A stretch of 64,000 bases of DNA, from contig NZ_JACHGF010000010.1 of the NCBI RefSeq assembly GCF_014202275.1, positions 1-64,000 on the forward strand, read 5' to 3'. Shown here one piece after another: positions 18,050 through 26,600 of this stretch (position 1 is the first letter of the stretch; every line of letters starts with the position of its first letter). The translations under genes and the position numbers were made by a program. The notes beneath the pieces were generated by a model. That model made no database searches. It had not been told where the DNA came from and saw only the letters and a program-made list of their open reading frames with translations. This DNA comes from Rhabdobacter roseus. Lineage in GTDB: Bacteria; Bacteroidota; Bacteroidia; Cytophagales; Spirosomataceae.

Positions 18050-18670
18050 GGTGTAGAGCCTTTATATGATGTAGAGATAATTTGTCACTAAAATAGAGGT
18101 TGACGTTGATTTCTCCTAGTAGTTTTTATATAAAAAAGCGATAAATTAAGGTTTAACTAAGGAGATTATTTATTATTGTTCGTTAGGGTATTGATTATCA
18201 ATGAGTTGAATTTATTGATTATTTGTATGGTAATATTGAGAAATTACATTGTTTTCCTTTTGTGGAAGCTTTAATTTTGACTCGCTCAACGTTTATGAAA
18301 CCTCACTGTATATGATCTATATCTGTTTTACTTCTCCATCGAATTATTGTTCAAATCAGACATTCACATCAGCTACTGTGCTACCCCTAATTCATATAGA
18401 TAAGCAAACTTTACCAGCTCCTATCCACAGTCATATCACATCTTTCGCTTATATAGCTCCCTGCTAGAAGAATACAGTTATATATTTTGCCAGCATAACC
18501 TCGTCCTGGTCAAACTGGTAGATAGGCAGGGTTACAGAGTAAGTAGGAGTAGGGGCAGCTCCCTAGAAATGGGAAAGACTATACTTGTTACTCTCGCTTT
18601 ATCATAGAGGACTATCCCAAAATTACTATAAGGCATTATGTAGCCTTTAAAGTTATTGCAGACTATTGCT
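18050..18670. other. AT-rich intergenic region at island edge
   Basis: About 620 bp with low GC and no convincing gene. A 72-codon frame at 18249-18467 lacks a family match and a credible start context. This is the left compositional border of the accessory island and presumably carries the promoters of the regulator (minus) and the VKOR protein (plus). Confidence 0.4.
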
Positions 18671-20302
18671 ATGAAACTAACGGCCACCGAAAAGAATGCT
18701 ATAGATAGCTTGAAATACGTAATTCAGGCCTTAGGGCTACAAGTTACTTCTCATACGATCCGGGAGCGCTTGTACCTGCATCCCGATTTCCCTTCTATGG
18801 CTGCTTTAAGCGATGTACTTACTGAATGGAATATTCCCAACCTAGCGCCGCGTATCTCGCCCCAGCAACTTACCGAAGTGCCACTACCCGCTATCGCCTT
18901 TCTGGAAGTCAACGGAGGGTACTTTGCGCCGGTGCGTGAAGCTTCGTCAAAGGGGAGGGTGGAGTGGTTGGATACCCAAAAGGGGTGGCAAACCGAAACT
19001 TTAGCTACCTTCACCCAAAAGTGGAGTGGCATCGCGCTTTTAATTGAGCCTGACGAGCGTTCGGGAGAAACGGACTATATCTCCAAGAGGAGAGCAGAGA
19101 TCCGGCAAAATTTACGGACCCCCTTTTTAGTAGTAGGTATAGTAGCCAGTTTCTTACTTTGGTTTGTAAGTGTACCTGGTATCTTTCCTACTCCATTATG
19201 GTCACTTAACGCTTTATGGGCCGTAAAAGTAGTCGGTACATTGGTCTGTAGTATTCTACTTTGGCATAGCATCGACGCTGATAACCCCTTCATCCGCACA
19301 TTTTGTAGCTTAGATAGCCGCAACCATTGCAACAGCATCCTTCATTCAAAAGCCGCGCGGCTGTGGGGCTGGCTCGGGTGGTCCGAAATCGGCTTCGTCT
19401 ACTATGCTGGAGGGCTGACGGCTTTGCTCCTCTCTTTATCTAATCCTCAGGCAAATGTGTTCCCCTGGCTGCTTATAGGCAGCCTACTGGCACTACCCTA
19501 TACTCTCTTCTCAGTATACTATCAGGCTGTGGTAGCCAGACAATGGTGCCTGCTATGCCTCTCTGTGCAAATATTACTAGGATTAGAAGTGGCTTTGAGT
19601 CTTAGTTTATGGCACTCTACATCATTTGCGCTATCTCTATCTACGCTAACGGTACTAATCCTTTCCTACTTGCTGCCTATCATAATATGGGTTTTGCTCA
19701 AAAAGCCACTACAGGAATCTTATCAAGTAAACCCACTCCTGCGGGAACTTCATAAGACGAAGTTTAACCCAAACTATGTCAATGAGCTATTTAATAAACA
19801 GCCTACAATGCCTCCCATCCTTGAAGGAATGAAAACCATCAAAATGGGTCATCCTGGGGCTCAGCATACACTGACCGTGGTTACCAATCCTTTATGCGCC
19901 CCCTGTGGCCGCTTACATACACAGCTCGAAGAATTAATGAGGGTAACGAATAATATTCAATGCCAGTTTATTTTTTTTGGCACTTCTCATGCTTTACAAG
20001 TAGCGGAGAAATTACTCGAACTTCCTCAGGATAAGGCGCTAAAAGCCTTGCATAATTGGTATAACAATAATAGCCAGTCGATTCAAACCTGGATTGCTTC
20101 AATACCTATTACTACCAAGCAGGAAAATCTAGATGTTAAATGGCAGGTTGATTATCATGCTCGTTGGTGCCAATTAGCCCAAATTAGAGCAACGCCAACT
20201 GTATATTTTAACGGTGTAAGTTTACCTGTATCATATACAATTAAAGATTTACCAATACTAGCTAGTATTTTGTCTGATAGAGGAATAGGAATGGAGTATT
20301 GA
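18671..20302 (+). CDS. VKOR-thioredoxin disulfide-forming protein with inactive C39-like domain
   Basis: 543 residues from ATG 18671; a TTG at 18656 is a weaker start. Domains: residues 1-130 resemble the C39 bacteriocin-peptidase fold but lack both catalytic residues (no Cys near position 13, and the usual GGHF is GGYF at 82-85). Residues 150-345 are membrane helices of a vitamin K epoxide reductase homologue with loop cysteines Cys212 and Cys220 and the active CxxC Cys293-LL-Cys296. Residues 390-530 are a thioredoxin fold with Cys409-AP-Cys412 and the cis-Pro segment RATPTVYFNG. Such proteins make disulfides in exported polypeptides. Here the likely clients are the Cys-rich peptides encoded nearby; the dead C39 domain could hold their GG leaders. 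Both ideas are inference. Confidence 0.88.
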   Translation: MKLTATEKNAIDSLKYVIQALGLQVTSHTIRERLYLHPDFPSMAALSDVLTEWNIPNLAPRISPQQLTEVPLPAIAFLEVNGGYFAPVREASSKGRVEWLDTQKGWQTETLATFTQKWSGIALLIEPDERSGETDYISKRRAEIRQNLRTPFLVVGIVASFLLWFVSVPGIFPTPLWSLNALWAVKVVGTLVCSILLWHSIDADNPFIRTFCSLDSRNHCNSILHSKAARLWGWLGWSEIGFVYYAGGLTALLLSLSNPQANVFPWLLIGSLLALPYTLFSVYYQAVVARQWCLLCLSVQILLGLEVALSLSLWHSTSFALSLSTLTVLILSYLLPIIIWVLLKKPLQESYQVNPLLRELHKTKFNPNYVNELFNKQPTMPPILEGMKTIKMGHPGAQHTLTVVTNPLCAPCGRLHTQLEELMRVTNNIQCQFIFFGTSHALQVAEKLLELPQDKALKALHNWYNNNSQSIQTWIASIPITTKQENLDVKWQVDYHARWCQLAQIRATPTVYFNGVSLPVSYTIKDLPILASILSDRGIGMEY

Positions 20303-20638
20303 AGTTGGTAAAGTGTCAGCTGATAATTCATGTGAACTAGTTATGAGGGAGTCTTATAAATTAAATATGTAAACCTATTACTTGATAATTATTATATGTT
20401 ATTGGATTTGTCAAATGATAGTTGTATATTTTTAGAATGTTTGTTGAATAAAGATAGATTGCTTGAAGTAGCTGCTATTATAAATATATTATTATACCTT
20501 AATGTAAATGATTAAATTGGTGTCTATTTATTGATGATATGTAGAAGTTAAGCTTTTTATAAAAAGTAATAGTTATTGTGATACATGCGCGGGCTTTAAA
20601 GTTTTTATTATAGTTTATTTTTTATATTGATAAAATTA
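20303..20638. other. AT-rich intergenic region
   Basis: About 335 bp of very low GC. No frame longer than about 10 codons with a credible start was seen, so no further small precursor gene is supported here. No clear hairpin. Confidence 0.4.
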
Positions 20639-21925
20639 ATGAATAAAATAGCCTTATTTATTATTTTGCCATTTGTAAGTCACTATAATTCAAGCTTTGG
20701 ATTAGCTGATACTTTGAAAAGTAAAGGGTGTAGGGTGGTATTTACTGGATCAAACAATTTTCGATACCATATTCAAAAAGAGGGGTTTGAGTTTGTTGAT
20801 GTGCCTCTTGTAGAAGAATATGTAGTGAATAATATTATGACAGGGCTAAAGTTATTATTTGTAAATTTAGTTAGTAAGAAATTGTTAAAGGTTAGATATC
20901 GGAATTTCTTAAAATCTGTTTATGCAATTCAAGAAATATGTAAGGAAATCAAACCCCAAGAAATATTTATTGATGAACATTTGAGCCTTTATTTTTTTGT
21001 GTTAAAAAATAAAAGTACTAAGATTACAATTATTAATACAAAACTACCTACTCGTCATAAACTAGGTATTCCTCCGTTGACTTGTTCTATTCCATTTAAA
21101 AACAATTTATTTTATTGGTTGCTTTCAGAGTTTTTTTGGTTAAGACATCTAGTTAGTTCTAAATTTAATTTTGTTTTTAGAGATGTGGTTTTTTTAGGAG
21201 CGGATGATAAATTGTTTTTTAAAAGATTTAGTAAAAAAAATGGCGTACCATTCGATGAGTTTTATAATCGATATAATTTATTGTATGAGGGAGTTAGGAA
21301 GGTAGATACTATTCATATCTTGCCAAGATTTTTGGAATATAATTGGTATAAATGTGATCAATTTGAGGAGTTTACTTATTATTATCACATTAGAAAGAAC
21401 GAAGAAAATTTGAATTTATTAACAATTGTACATTCAATCAAGTTACTGCCTAATAGTAACGCTTATTTAGTTTATGTTTCTCTTGGAACACTAAGTGGAT
21501 TGTATGAAAAAACAGTTAAGCGTTTTTATCAGAGATTATTTTTAGCAATAGAAGAAATGAAGAGTGTTTATTTAATCGTTTCTACTGGAGGTGTTGCTAT
21601 GAATGGTGATTTTTATAATAAATCTAGAATATTTGTATTTGAAAGTGTTCCGCAGCAGGTTCTTCTCCCATATTGTGACCTTATGATTAGTCACGGTGGA
21701 ATGAATTCAGTTTGTGAATGTATAGAGGCAGCAGTACCCGTTTTAATTTATCCACTGAATTGCAATAATAGTGACCAGCCAGGTAATGCTGCCCGTATTG
21801 TATCTAAGGGCTTTGGGCTTCAGGGGAATATATATAAAGATACTTCTAGCCATATAAAGAAAAAAATTAATAAAATGTTGTCCAGTCCGAGTTTTCGAAA
21901 ACGAATCTTAGAGGTTAATAAATAA
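20639..21925 (+). CDS. UDP-glycosyltransferase-like enzyme (GT1/GT-B fold)
   Basis: 428 residues from ATG 20639; a TTG four codons earlier is less likely. The C-terminal donor-binding half carries the GT1 signature: SHGGMNSVCE (from Ser351) and DQPGNAAR, with SLGTLSGLYE before it as the start of the C-terminal Rossmann domain. The N-terminus (IILPFVSHYNSSFGLADTLKSKG) is the acceptor half. Such enzymes move a sugar from a nucleotide donor to a small molecule, lipid or peptide; the acceptor is unknown. The gene is very AT-rich compared with the surroundings, which suggests recent transfer. It lies 51 bp before a GG-leader precursor peptide, making that peptide or its product a candidate acceptor. 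Confidence 0.82.
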   Translation: MNKIALFIILPFVSHYNSSFGLADTLKSKGCRVVFTGSNNFRYHIQKEGFEFVDVPLVEEYVVNNIMTGLKLLFVNLVSKKLLKVRYRNFLKSVYAIQEICKEIKPQEIFIDEHLSLYFFVLKNKSTKITIINTKLPTRHKLGIPPLTCSIPFKNNLFYWLLSEFFWLRHLVSSKFNFVFRDVVFLGADDKLFFKRFSKKNGVPFDEFYNRYNLLYEGVRKVDTIHILPRFLEYNWYKCDQFEEFTYYYHIRKNEENLNLLTIVHSIKLLPNSNAYLVYVSLGTLSGLYEKTVKRFYQRLFLAIEEMKSVYLIVSTGGVAMNGDFYNKSRIFVFESVPQQVLLPYCDLMISHGGMNSVCECIEAAVPVLIYPLNCNNSDQPGNAARIVSKGFGLQGNIYKDTSSHIKKKINKMLSSPSFRKRILEVNK

Positions 21926-21976
21926 AGTCTAAATTTAATATATATGTCCTAATTTTTAAATTAAACTATTTTACTT

Positions 21977-22201
21977 ATGAAAAAGTTATTAATCCAATTT
22001 GCCGAAAATATCCTATCAAGGGGTGAAATGAAAAGAATTAAAGGAGGTTATAGTGAATGTATATATTTAGGGTGTGTAGGGTTGCAACCTTGCTTTGAAG
22101 TGCGACAAACATGTCAACATGATCACGAAAATGGACAAACTCACTGTGCGCCTGTCGAGTGTTCTGGATGTGATTCGGTAACATTGCAATATTGTATTTA
22201 A
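21977..22201 (+). CDS. GG-leader precursor peptide with 8-Cys core
   Basis: 74 residues. Residues 1-24 form a Bacteroidota-type double-glycine leader ending in ILSRGEMKRIKGG, the pattern cut after GG by C39 peptidases. The 50-residue core that follows contains eight Cys at core positions 4, 9, 15, 22, 33, 38, 41 and 49, plus three His in one acidic stretch. Eight Cys permit four disulfides. No lanthionine, YcaO or radical-SAM enzyme is nearby, but a VKOR-thioredoxin protein, glycosyltransferases and a C39 exporter are. A secreted bacteriocin or signalling peptide is the best guess. A hairpin begins 9 nt after the stop. Confidence 0.85.
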   Translation: MKKLLIQFAENILSRGEMKRIKGGYSECIYLGCVGLQPCFEVRQTCQHDHENGQTHCAPVECSGCDSVTLQYCI

Positions 22202-22209
22202 AGTTATTA

Positions 22210-22246
22210 TCAGCCATAGTTATTCTAGTTTTATAACTATGGCTGA
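22210..22246 (+). terminator. Hairpin directly after the 8-Cys precursor gene
   Basis: Perfect 14-bp inverted repeat: TCAGCCATAGTTAT (22210-22223) and ATAACTATGGCTGA (22233-22246). No long T run follows. It begins 9 nt after the stop codon, so it may partly terminate transcription or protect the mRNA end and raise precursor levels over the downstream enzymes. Confidence 0.7.
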
Positions 22247-22352
22247 ATTGAATATAAATAATAATGGAGGAGTAAATGTGTGTGATGCTTTATAGCTTTC
22301 ATATTCTTAAGATTAAATAAGACTCGTTGTGTACAAAGTTTTACAAATATAT

Positions 22353-23198
22353 ATGATTTTTATAAAAAATATACTAAATAAATATTGTTTTTATAAAAGG
22401 TTAAATAATGATTTAGCGAATGAGTATATTTGGTCTAATGTTGATAATATTATTAATAATAATAATAATTCAAAGAAGGCTGCTGTAATTACCCCAACAA
22501 TTGGGAAGTTATCGTTGATTACCGCTATAGAAAGTGTATGTCAGCAATCGTATTCAGATACCACTCATTTTATTATAGTAGACGGAATGGAATTTAGAGA
22601 GAAAGTTTATACCGCGATCTCTAAATGTAAATTTAATAAATATGAACTTGTAGTATTGCCACATAATACTGGTAATGGCGGTATGAATGGTCATAGAATA
22701 TATGCAGCATTCCCTTTTTTAATTAATTCAGAATATATTTTCTTTTTGGATGAAGATAATTGGTTTGACCCTAATCATATAAGCTCTTTAATTGATGCTA
22801 TAGAATATAATAAGCTTGAATGGGCCTATAGTATGCGGAAAATATGTACTGAGCAAGGAGAATTTATAGCTAACGACAATTGTGAGAGCCTTGGTGATTA
22901 CCGTCCTTATTCAAGGCTACCAAAATTGGTAGATACAAATTGCTATGGGTTCAAGCGGAGTACACTTGTAAAATCTGCTCATTATTGGTATCACCCTTTA
23001 AGAGCTGATCGCTATTTTTTTAGTCATTTAAAAAAAGCTTCACCTCGATATAAGTCTACAGATAAATATACTGTAAACTACAGACTTACCGATGGACGGC
23101 CCCCAACTCCTCACTATTTTTTGCAAGGAAATCAATTCATGTTAGATAAGTACAACAACCAATTGCCTTGGGCACGATACAATGAGGGAGGGGCATAA
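22353..23198 (+). CDS. GT2-family glycosyltransferase
   Basis: 281 residues from ATG 22353; a GTG at 22329 is an alternative. The GT-A fold begins with AVITPTIGKLSLITAIESVC and IIVDG, and the metal-binding DxD is Asp133-Glu-Asp135 in FFLDEDNWFDP. GT2 enzymes are inverting transferases using nucleotide sugars. No membrane helices, so it is soluble. It is AT-rich like the rest of the island centre. Peptide S- or O-glycosyltransferases of known glycocins also belong to GT2, which makes this a candidate for modifying the adjacent Cys-rich peptide, although capsule or cell-wall glycosylation cannot be excluded. Confidence 0.82.
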   Translation: MIFIKNILNKYCFYKRLNNDLANEYIWSNVDNIINNNNNSKKAAVITPTIGKLSLITAIESVCQQSYSDTTHFIIVDGMEFREKVYTAISKCKFNKYELVVLPHNTGNGGMNGHRIYAAFPFLINSEYIFFLDEDNWFDPNHISSLIDAIEYNKLEWAYSMRKICTEQGEFIANDNCESLGDYRPYSRLPKLVDTNCYGFKRSTLVKSAHYWYHPLRADRYFFSHLKKASPRYKSTDKYTVNYRLTDGRPPTPHYFLQGNQFMLDKYNNQLPWARYNEGGA

Positions 23199-23210
23199 AA
23201 ACTGTTACAA

Positions 23211-24050
23211 ATGAACTTGTACTCTAATCCTCTTCTCTTCGAAATAAGTTGGAAATTGCTTAATCGGTTTAGCAAAGTTAAACTATCTAATGTAATAGAT
23301 GGAATTGTTGTGTCGGTTACCTCGTATCCGGCCAGAGTGCATAAGTTGTACCAGACCATTGAGTCCATTTTTCAGCAAAATGTTCAGCCGGATATTATAC
23401 ACGTGTGGCTGGCAAAAAAGGAGTTTTCTAAACCTTCAATACCCAATTCATTACTTAGGCTCCAAAAAAGAGGAGTGCGTATTGATTTTGTCGATGAAAA
23501 CTTGCGGCCGTATAATAAGTTATACTATGCTTGGCAGCAATATCCCAAGGCAAAGATCATCACTATTGACGATGACATCATCTATCCAAGAAATTGGTTA
23601 GAGGGGCTTATGAAAGCAAATCAGACCCATCCAAACGATATTATCTGTTATCGGGGGCATGATTTGAGATTAAGGGATACTGTCACGCTTATGCCTTATA
23701 AAGAAATGAAGAGAAAGAATAACTTATCAACCGAAAGCAGCTTTGAATTGATGCCGACTGGAGTTTCCGGGGTGCTGTATCCGCCCGGTTCATTACATGA
23801 AGAAGTATTGAACAAATCGCTCTTTATGGAGATAGTTCCTACTGGTGACGATATTTGGTTCAAGTGTTGTGCCTTGCTGAATAATACTAAATCCAGAAGA
23901 GTATTACCGCACAATATTCATTTTAGGATGGTGAAGGACAGCCAATCTACATCACTTTACTATACTAATGTCATCTTGAATAAAAATGATGATCAGTTAA
24001 AGAACTCTTTTGATCATTTCAACCTGTATCCGTTCATAGCATTGAGATGA
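23211..24050 (+). CDS. GT-A-type glycosyltransferase
   Basis: 279 residues, starting 12 bp after the previous gene. VVSVTSYPARVHKLYQTIESI and the acidic metal site Asp120-Asp121-Asp122 (IITIDDDIIYP) mark a GT-A-fold glycosyltransferase. The later GDDIWFKCCALL segment resembles the catalytic-base region. It is a different family from the enzyme at 22353, and the GC content is intermediate between the AT-rich island and the host. Likely co-transcribed with the preceding GT2 gene. Acceptor unknown. Confidence 0.78.
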   Translation: MNLYSNPLLFEISWKLLNRFSKVKLSNVIDGIVVSVTSYPARVHKLYQTIESIFQQNVQPDIIHVWLAKKEFSKPSIPNSLLRLQKRGVRIDFVDENLRPYNKLYYAWQQYPKAKIITIDDDIIYPRNWLEGLMKANQTHPNDIICYRGHDLRLRDTVTLMPYKEMKRKNNLSTESSFELMPTGVSGVLYPPGSLHEEVLNKSLFMEIVPTGDDIWFKCCALLNNTKSRRVLPHNIHFRMVKDSQSTSLYYTNVILNKNDDQLKNSFDHFNLYPFIALR

Positions 24051-24138
24051 AGCCCTTTTCCCACAGCAGCCAACTTGAACAAATGGCCCGAAGCGTCGGC
24101 CCGGTGTGCTAGAAACGTCTGTTCACCCACCAATATAT

Positions 24139-26586
24139 ATGAAAAAATTCCCCCACTATCGCCAACTCGACCAAATGGACTGCGGCCCCACCTGCCTCCG
24201 CATGGTGGCCAAACACTACGGTCGCCATTATTCAGCGCAGACCATGCGGGAGAAGGCGCAGATCGGAAAGGACGGGGTGAGTATGCTGGGCATTGCCGAG
24301 GCCGCCGAGGGGGTGGGGTTCAAGACGGTGGGCGTGCGGGTTACGCTGGAAAAGCTGGTGGAGGAAGCCCCGTTGCCCTGCATCCTGCACTGGGGGCAAA
24401 ACCATTTTGTGGTACTTTACAAAGTAAGCCAGGGCTCCGTCAGTCGACGATTTCTCCAAGGCATCCGGGGTGGGCGCAAACCCACACTGGATTTGGAACC
24501 CGTTTCCATCCTAAGACAAGACCAGCAAGAAACCTACGCTCCCCACGCCCAACCCACCATCAGTACCGCCCTCTTCCACATCGCTGACCCGGCGGCGAGC
24601 CTGATTACTTACACGGCGGAGGAGTTCGAGCGGCGCTGGCTGTCGAGCGAGCACGAGGGCGAGAAAAAGGGCCTGGCCCTGTTGCTGGAACCGGGTACGC
24701 GATTCTACGAGGAGGAAGGTGAGAAAGTGGAGGGACTGCGGCTTACGCAACTGCTGGGCTATTTATTCCGCTACAAAAAGCTGGTGGCACAACTCGGCCT
24801 GGGGATGCTGGCGGGCAGCGGCCTGTCGCTGCTACTACCCTTCCTCACGCAAGCCGTGGTGGACGTCGGCATCGGCACCCAAAATGTCGGCTTTCTGTAC
24901 CTGGTGCTGATCGCCCAGATGGTACTGATGCTGAGCAGTTCGGCGGTGGGCTTTCTGCAAAGCTGGATCTTGCTGCACATCAGTGTCCGGCTCAACCTAA
25001 CCATCCTGTCCGAGTTTCTGGCCAAGCTCATGCGACTGCCGTTGTCGTTCTTCGACGTCAAGCAGTTCGGCGACATCATGCAGCGCATCGGTGATCACCA
25101 CCGCATCGAGCAATTTCTGACAGGCCAAACGCTAAGCGTGGTCTTCTCTCTGTTCAACCTGCTGGTGTTCGGCTTCGTGCTGGCCTACTACAATATGACG
25201 ATTTTTCTGGTGGCAGCAGGGGCGTCGGTGGCCTACGCGCTGTGGGTGGTGGCGTTTCTAAGGCAGCGCCGCAAACTGGACACCAAGCGGTTCGATGTGT
25301 CAAGCCGGAACCAGAGCCAGATCGTGCAGCTCATTCAGGGCATGCAAGATATTAAACTCGCCGGGGCCGAGACGGGCAAGCGCTGGGAGTGGGAGCGGAC
25401 GCAGGCGCGTCTCTTCAAGTGGTCGGTGCAGAGTCTTTCGTTGTCGCAGTTCCAGCAGGCCGGGGGGCTGGTCATCAACCAGGGCAAAAACATCTTCATT
25501 ACCTTCTTGGCGGCCAAGGCCGTCATCGACGGGCAGATGACGCTGGGCGCGCTGGTATCGGTGCAGTACATTCTGGGGCAGTTCAACGCCCCCATCGAGC
25601 AGATGATCGGCTTTCTGCAAGCCTGGCAGGACGCCCAGATCAGCCTCGAACGCCTCAACGAGGTACACGGTCTGGCCGACGAAGAACCCGCCGGTACACC
25701 GCTCCGCCAGAACTGGAACCCACAGCAGGACCTCGTGATCGAGAATCTCACCTACACTTATCCCGGCGCGGGCAATGAACCCGTGCTGTGCAACATCAAT
25801 TTGACTATTCCGCACGGGAAGACTACGGCTATCGTCGGTACCAGTGGGAGTGGTAAGACGACCTTGTTGAAATTGCTGCTTCGGTTTTATGCGCCCCAGA
25901 AGGGCAGAATTTACCTCACCGTACCGACGGACCGCCCCCAGCCCCCGGAACGCCGGACCGCTCTCCTGGCAGGAGAAGGGGGGGCACTGACGGATAGTAT
26001 CCGTTTCGACCTCCCGGAAGGTGTTGTTAAGGCTTCGGGGGGACTGAATCTGGACCGGATTTCGCACAGTGCGTGGCGGCAGCAATGTGGGGTAGTAATG
26101 CAGGAGGGATTTCTGTTTTCGGATAGTATTGCGAGAAATATTGCGGTTTGCGAAGAGGTCATTGATCAGGAGAGGCTTTACCGAGCCACACATATGGCTA
26201 ATATTCAAGACTTCATCGAATCTTTGCCCCTGGGTTACCATACCAAAATCGGGGCCGAGGGTAACGGCATCAGCCAGGGCCAGAAGCAGCGCATCCTGAT
26301 TGCCCGGGCGGTGTATAAAAATCCCCAGCTCCTGCTCTTCGACGAGGCCACCAACGCCCTCGACGCCAACAACGAGGCCATCATCATCCAGAACCTGGAA
26401 TCGTTCTTCCGGGGCCGCACGGTGGTCGTGGTAGCCCACCGGCTTAGCACGGTAAAGAATGCCGACCAGATCGTGGTGATGGAGCAGGGGGAGATCGTGG
26501 AGCAAGGTACCCACGCCGAGCTCGTAGCCCGGCAGGGCAAGTACTTTGAACTAGTGAGTAACCAGCTGGAGCTGGCCGTGGGCTAA
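24139..26586 (+). CDS. C39 peptidase-containing ABC exporter for GG-leader peptides
   Basis: 815 residues from ATG 24139. The N-terminal C39 peptidase has Cys15 (DQMDCGPTCLRMV), His89 (GQNHFVVLY) and Asp150 (IADPA), so it can cut after GG. The membrane domain spans about 205-500. The nucleotide-binding domain has Walker A GTSGSGKT (567-574), signature ISQGQKQ (711-717) and Walker B LLLFDEA (731-737). Two stretches look like in-frame insertions relative to the family: residues 97-145 between the catalytic His and Asp, and 594-633 between Walker A and the Q-loop. It probably cleaves and exports the peptides encoded at 21977 and 29875. GC content and motif use are host-like, unlike the precursors. 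Confidence 0.93.
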   Translation: MKKFPHYRQLDQMDCGPTCLRMVAKHYGRHYSAQTMREKAQIGKDGVSMLGIAEAAEGVGFKTVGVRVTLEKLVEEAPLPCILHWGQNHFVVLYKVSQGSVSRRFLQGIRGGRKPTLDLEPVSILRQDQQETYAPHAQPTISTALFHIADPAASLITYTAEEFERRWLSSEHEGEKKGLALLLEPGTRFYEEEGEKVEGLRLTQLLGYLFRYKKLVAQLGLGMLAGSGLSLLLPFLTQAVVDVGIGTQNVGFLYLVLIAQMVLMLSSSAVGFLQSWILLHISVRLNLTILSEFLAKLMRLPLSFFDVKQFGDIMQRIGDHHRIEQFLTGQTLSVVFSLFNLLVFGFVLAYYNMTIFLVAAGASVAYALWVVAFLRQRRKLDTKRFDVSSRNQSQIVQLIQGMQDIKLAGAETGKRWEWERTQARLFKWSVQSLSLSQFQQAGGLVINQGKNIFITFLAAKAVIDGQMTLGALVSVQYILGQFNAPIEQMIGFLQAWQDAQISLERLNEVHGLADEEPAGTPLRQNWNPQQDLVIENLTYTYPGAGNEPVLCNINLTIPHGKTTAIVGTSGSGKTTLLKLLLRFYAPQKGRIYLTVPTDRPQPPERRTALLAGEGGALTDSIRFDLPEGVVKASGGLNLDRISHSAWRQQCGVVMQEGFLFSDSIARNIAVCEEVIDQERLYRATHMANIQDFIESLPLGYHTKIGAEGNGISQGQKQRILIARAVYKNPQLLLFDEATNALDANNEAIIIQNLESFFRGRTVVVVAHRLSTVKNADQIVVMEQGEIVEQGTHAELVARQGKYFELVSNQLELAVG
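24427..24573 (+). other. In-frame insertion 1 inside the C39 peptidase domain
   Basis: Codons 97-145 of the exporter separate KV from FHIADP. In relatives the catalytic His strand runs almost directly into the Asp segment. The 49-residue insert has no recognised domain and includes the inverted repeat GTGGGCGCAAACCCAC. The reading frame stays intact. Confidence 0.5.
25918..26037 (+). other. In-frame insertion 2 inside the exporter ATPase domain
   Basis: Exactly 120 bp (40 codons) interrupt the usual passage from GRIYL to GGLNLDRISH. The insert is rich in small palindromes, including CTCCTGGCAGGAG, CGGATAGTATCCG and CCGGAACGCCGG, which suggests a palindromic repeat element that landed in frame. 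Confidence 0.55.
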
Positions 26587-26600
26587 ACCCAACCTTTCCT

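Noticed and set aside
18249-18467. 72-codon frame in the AT-rich region
   Set aside because: No signal or leader pattern, no GG, no plausible regulatory context; random AT-rich frame.
21977-22201. Lanthipeptide interpretation of the 8-Cys precursor
   Set aside because: No LanB, LanC or LanM-type gene anywhere in the window, and few Ser/Thr in the core.
25300-26514. 404-codon open frame opposite the C39 exporter
   Set aside because: Shadow of the exporter gene; His- and Gln-rich product with no recognisable fold.
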